Assembly (NCBI GenBank): GCA_023427925.1
Contig: JAEYZS010000245.1
Span: 1 to 7,698 of the forward strand
DNA length: 7,698 nt
Direction: 5' to 3'
From: Pseudomonadota bacterium
GTDB lineage: Bacteria > Bdellovibrionota > Bdellovibrionia > Bdellovibrionales > JAEYZS01
The stretch's first letter is position 1. Every line of letters starts with the position of its first letter. A program made the position numbers and the translations under genes. Shown in pieces: positions 7,308-7,698 of this stretch. The notes beneath the pieces were generated by a model, which saw nothing but the letters and a program-made list of their open reading frames with translations, was not told where the DNA came from and searched no databases.

Positions 7308-7698
7308 TCAAAAACTCCATGGAGAAAATATCCGTCTGAATTTTTAAATACCCAAATTTCTTTGCCCCCTCTCATTTGCAACTTGTAATAAACTCTTTCA
7401 AGCGGACTACTCCACCAATCAGCAAGGATAACTTCCTTATTCTGAACAACATCTACTTCTTCGTTGCCCGAGGAAAAAATTATTTTATTCCCAACAAAGT
7501 GAATAGGTGCTGGCTTTTCAAGTAGTCTTAAAGGTCTTGGTGGTAAAACATCAACAGTAGATTGAGGAGAAAATTCCTCAGTCCTTATCCAATTGTGTTC
7601 TGGCAGATAACTTTCGTTGGTCTTGGCAAAAAACACAGATTGAGATCCAATGCGAGTGGCAATCCGTGAGACGAGGTGAAAGAAGGATTCTTCTGACT
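7304..7698 (-). CDS. imuB: ImuB, Y-family polymerase homologue of the SOS mutasome, C-terminal part only
   Basis: The frame is open from the right edge to a TGA at 7306-7304 and gives the last 130 residues of a longer protein (ImuB is usually about 450-550). The visible part is the ImuB-specific C-terminus. LVSRIATRIG (upstream of 7640) and NESYLPEHNW correspond to the family's L..RL..RLG and DSH.PE.AW. PPRPLRLLEKPAPI, the ADWW pair, IWVF and FLHGVF complete the tail, the last being typical of ImuB ends (WYLHGLF-like). ImuB is a catalytically dead Y-family protein that bridges the clamp, ImuA and DnaE2. The polymerase-like fold and the usual clamp motif lie outside the window. A GTG at 7636-7634 could be mistaken for a start, but the homology continues upstream of it, so the entry is a partial gene. 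It runs directly into dnaE2 with a four-base overlap. Confidence 0.88.
   Translation of the reverse strand, partial: SEESFFHLVSRIATRIGSQSVFFAKTNESYLPEHNWIRTEEFSPQSTVDVLPPRPLRLLEKPAPIHFVGNKIIFSSGNEEVDVVQNKEVILADWWSSPLERVYYKLQMRGGKEIWVFKNSDGYFLHGVFD
7315..7318 (-). promoter_or_regulatory. Ribosome binding site for dnaE2 inside imuB
   Basis: On the minus strand GGAG lies seven bases before the TTG start at 7307, within the last codons of imuB. It supports the TTG start and, with the TTGA overlap, coupled translation of imuB and dnaE2. Confidence 0.6.

Noticed and set aside
7304..7636. A complete 110-residue protein starting at GTG 7636
   Set aside because: The frame stays open to the window edge, and the upstream residues (SRIATRIG region) match the ImuB C-terminal pattern, so it is the end of a longer gene.
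7500..7698. LexA box or SOS promoter for the mutasome
   Set aside because: The visible part is the coding 3' end of imuB; the promoter would be upstream of imuA or imuB beyond the right edge, and I saw no such site here.

Overview
The window is a gene-dense piece of a moderately AT-rich bacterial chromosome with no intergenic stretch longer than about 21 bases. It holds two convergent gene blocks. The gene set (an arginine-succinyltransferase type cluster, an MltG gene directly behind it, and an ImuB/DnaE2 pair) and the base composition fit a Gram-negative of the Bdellovibrionota or a related former delta-proteobacterial group. That placement is an impression from protein style and was not tested by a search.

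Left block (+ strand, 1-4232): the 3' part of a class III aminotransferase that is broken by two in-frame stops and has also lost its expected PLP lysine; astA (arginine N-succinyltransferase); astD (succinylglutamate-semialdehyde dehydrogenase); and mltG (endolytic murein transglycosylase). Spacings of 18, 21 and -4 bases indicate one operon. The first three genes resemble AstC, AstA and AstD of the AST pathway of arginine/ornithine catabolism. No astB or astE lies here. A good hairpin plus U-tract for this operon sits about 60 bases past mltG, inside the 3' end of the opposing gene.

Right block (- strand, 7698-4236): the C-terminal 130 residues of ImuB, an inactive Y-family polymerase homologue whose 5' part lies outside the window, followed by a full-length dnaE2 (error-prone C-family polymerase). 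The two overlap by 4 bases. This is the downstream half of the SOS mutasome cassette (imuA/imuB/dnaE2); its promoter and any LexA site are off the right edge. The stops of mltG and dnaE2 are only 3 bases apart.

I see no unknown system. The points worth a second look are the decayed transaminase in an otherwise intact operon, the two TTGA start/stop overlaps, a clamp-motif-like QLNFF in DnaE2, loss of both N-terminal PHP histidines, and the terminator embedded antisense in dnaE2 codons.
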